Below are positions 63,078 to 64,000 of a stretch of 64,000 nucleotides of DNA, piece by piece. The position numbers were made by a program, and so were the translations under genes. A model generated the notes under the pieces. The model was given only the letters and a program-made list of their open reading frames with translations, had not been told where the DNA came from and made no database searches. The stretch is taken from positions 1-64,000 of the forward strand of contig OZ255710.1 in NCBI GenBank assembly GCA_965277105.1, read 5' to 3'. The DNA is from CAXSBA01 sp965277105. Lineage in GTDB: Bacteria; Spirochaetota; UBA12135; COTS27; CAXSBA01. The stretch's first letter is position 1; every line of letters begins with the position of its first letter.

Positions 63078-64000
63078 TTGTTATTCTCTAAAAGCAATCT
63101 AGCATTTCAAAATGCTAATCAACACTTAGTAGGGGGAGTAAATTCTCCCGCTAGGGCTTTTAAAGCAGTCCATCGTTCTCCTGTTTTTATTGAAAAAGCT
63201 GAAGGAGCAAAGATAATTGATTTAGATGGCAATGAGTACATTGACTATATTTGCTCTTGGGGGGCGATTATCTTAGGTCACGCAGATAAAAGTGTTCAAA
63301 AAAAAGTTACTGAGCGTTTAGCCTTGGGTAGTAGTTTTGGAGCTCCCACGCTTTTAGAAACTACTATGGCCACGCTAGTTAAAAAATGCTTGCCTTTTGC
63401 TGATAAGGTAAGGATGGTTAATTCGGGAACAGAAGCTACTTTTTCCGCAATAAGGTTAGCGAGAGGATACACTAAAAAGAATAAAATTTTAAAGTTTAAG
63501 GGCTGCTATCATGGGCATGGCGATAGCTTTTTAATTGCTGCTGGTTCAGGGGCCCTTACTCTAGGCAAGCCCAATAGCCCCGGAATACCTCCAAGTGTGG
63601 CTAAGGAAACTTTGTTAGCGGAGTATAATAATTTTGATGAAGTGGAAGAAATTTTTGCCAAATATAAAAACGATTTAGCTGCGGTTATTATTGAGCCAGT
63701 CGCTGGCAATATGGGGCTCATTAAAGCAGAAAAAAAATTTCTGCAAAAATTAAGAGCAATCACTAAAGAAAATAATACTCTCCTTATTTTTGATGAAGTG
63801 ATGACCGGATTTCGTTTAGCTTTAGGGGGAGCTAGTGAGCTGTTTAAAATTTATCCCGATATTATTTGCCTAGGGAAAGTAATTGGTGGTGGGTTTCCCG
63901 TAGGTGCTTTTGCCGGCAAAAAAGAAGTGATGGAGCATTTATCTCCTGAAGGTCCCGTCTATCAAGCAGGAACTCTTTCCGGCAACCCCGTTGCTATGGC
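63078..64000 (+). CDS. hemL: Glutamate-1-semialdehyde 2,1-aminomutase (3' end outside window)
   Basis: Partial: 307 codons are visible up to the right edge. TTG start at 63078, 3 nt after sod. The N-terminus QHLVGGVNSPARAFKAV, SWGAIILGHA, the NSGTEAT motif, YHGHGDSFL, FDEVMTGFR and CLGKVIGGGFPVGAFAG (PLP Lys) are all present. It makes 5-aminolevulinate from glutamate semialdehyde in heme synthesis by the C5 route. Confidence 0.95.
   Translation, partial: MLFSKSNLAFQNANQHLVGGVNSPARAFKAVHRSPVFIEKAEGAKIIDLDGNEYIDYICSWGAIILGHADKSVQKKVTERLALGSSFGAPTLLETTMATLVKKCLPFADKVRMVNSGTEATFSAIRLARGYTKKNKILKFKGCYHGHGDSFLIAAGSGALTLGKPNSPGIPPSVAKETLLAEYNNFDEVEEIFAKYKNDLAAVIIEPVAGNMGLIKAEKKFLQKLRAITKENNTLLIFDEVMTGFRLALGGASELFKIYPDIICLGKVIGGGFPVGAFAGKKEVMEHLSPEGPVYQAGTLSGNPVAM

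Noticed and set aside
1..64000. CRISPR arrays, prophage or complete insertion sequences
   Set aside because: No regularly spaced repeats, cas genes, phage genes or transposases were recognised in the window.

Overview
The window is AT-rich DNA from a Gram-negative-type bacterium with a dense, mostly intact housekeeping gene set. Most of it is typical of a spirochaete, though that placement is inference. The supporting marks are: an hpf-hprK-HPr gene order; a protein with two cyclic-nucleotide-binding domains; a UPF0164-like outer-membrane barrel next to a large OmpA protein with repeated FSPN-type Ig modules; a TroABCD metal transporter; SufU-type Fe-S assembly; and lipoboxes that tolerate odd residues. 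TTG and GTG starts are common, and A/T homopolymers are everywhere.

Layout. 1-3081: two minus-strand lipoproteins (A is cut by the window edge) built from Ig-like modules plus a beta-propeller. A third paralogue, C, lies at 18540-20639. 3402-6466: murA, an SDR and galE. 6472-17941: one long minus-strand run, reading rrf2-sufB-sufC-sufD-sufS-[methylase-endonuclease]-sufU-fbpA-fbpB-fbpC, which joins Fe-S assembly to ferric iron uptake and has a CcrM/HinfI-like restriction-modification pair inside it. A clear promoter and a candidate operator precede rrf2. 20753-30343: tRNA-Gln, rplY, tilS, a small lipoprotein, then lipid and isoprenoid genes (HMG-CoA reductase, PlsC, alkyl-DHAP-synthase-like), hpf-hprK-HPr and hemW. 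30361-32739: a Na/Ca exchanger, tRNA-Ala and infC-rpmI-rplT. 32880-37895: the cNMP-binding protein, an SpsG-like/methyltransferase fusion and groESL. 37978-45276 (minus): the OmpA/Ig giant, the barrel protein, a glycosyltransferase and uvrB. 45415-51740: troABCD, an exported orphan, a pseudouridine synthase, aroE and murI. 51771-55789: a lone pstS, a non-coding stretch with an orphan terminator-like hairpin, an oxidoreductase and an Mrp-DUF971 protein. 55875-59279: a decaying island (ada pseudogene, broken EamA transporter, gene scrap, two intact EamA transporters) that looks foreign. 59424-64000: secF, secD, yajC, sod and the start of hemL.

Most notable points. HprK has lost its P-loop lysine, and the neighbouring HPr has Lys where the conserved Arg should be, so the PTS-type regulatory module looks repurposed or dying. 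The Ig/propeller lipoproteins form a modular family, and lipoprotein A carries what looks like a frameshifted leader at an A8 tract. fbpA has an 86-residue charged extension ahead of its signal peptide, with a separate ribosome site for each start. The restriction-modification pair sits inside the suf run. An alkyl-DHAP-synthase-like gene sits with plsC and HMG-CoA reductase, suggesting ether lipids plus a mevalonate pathway.
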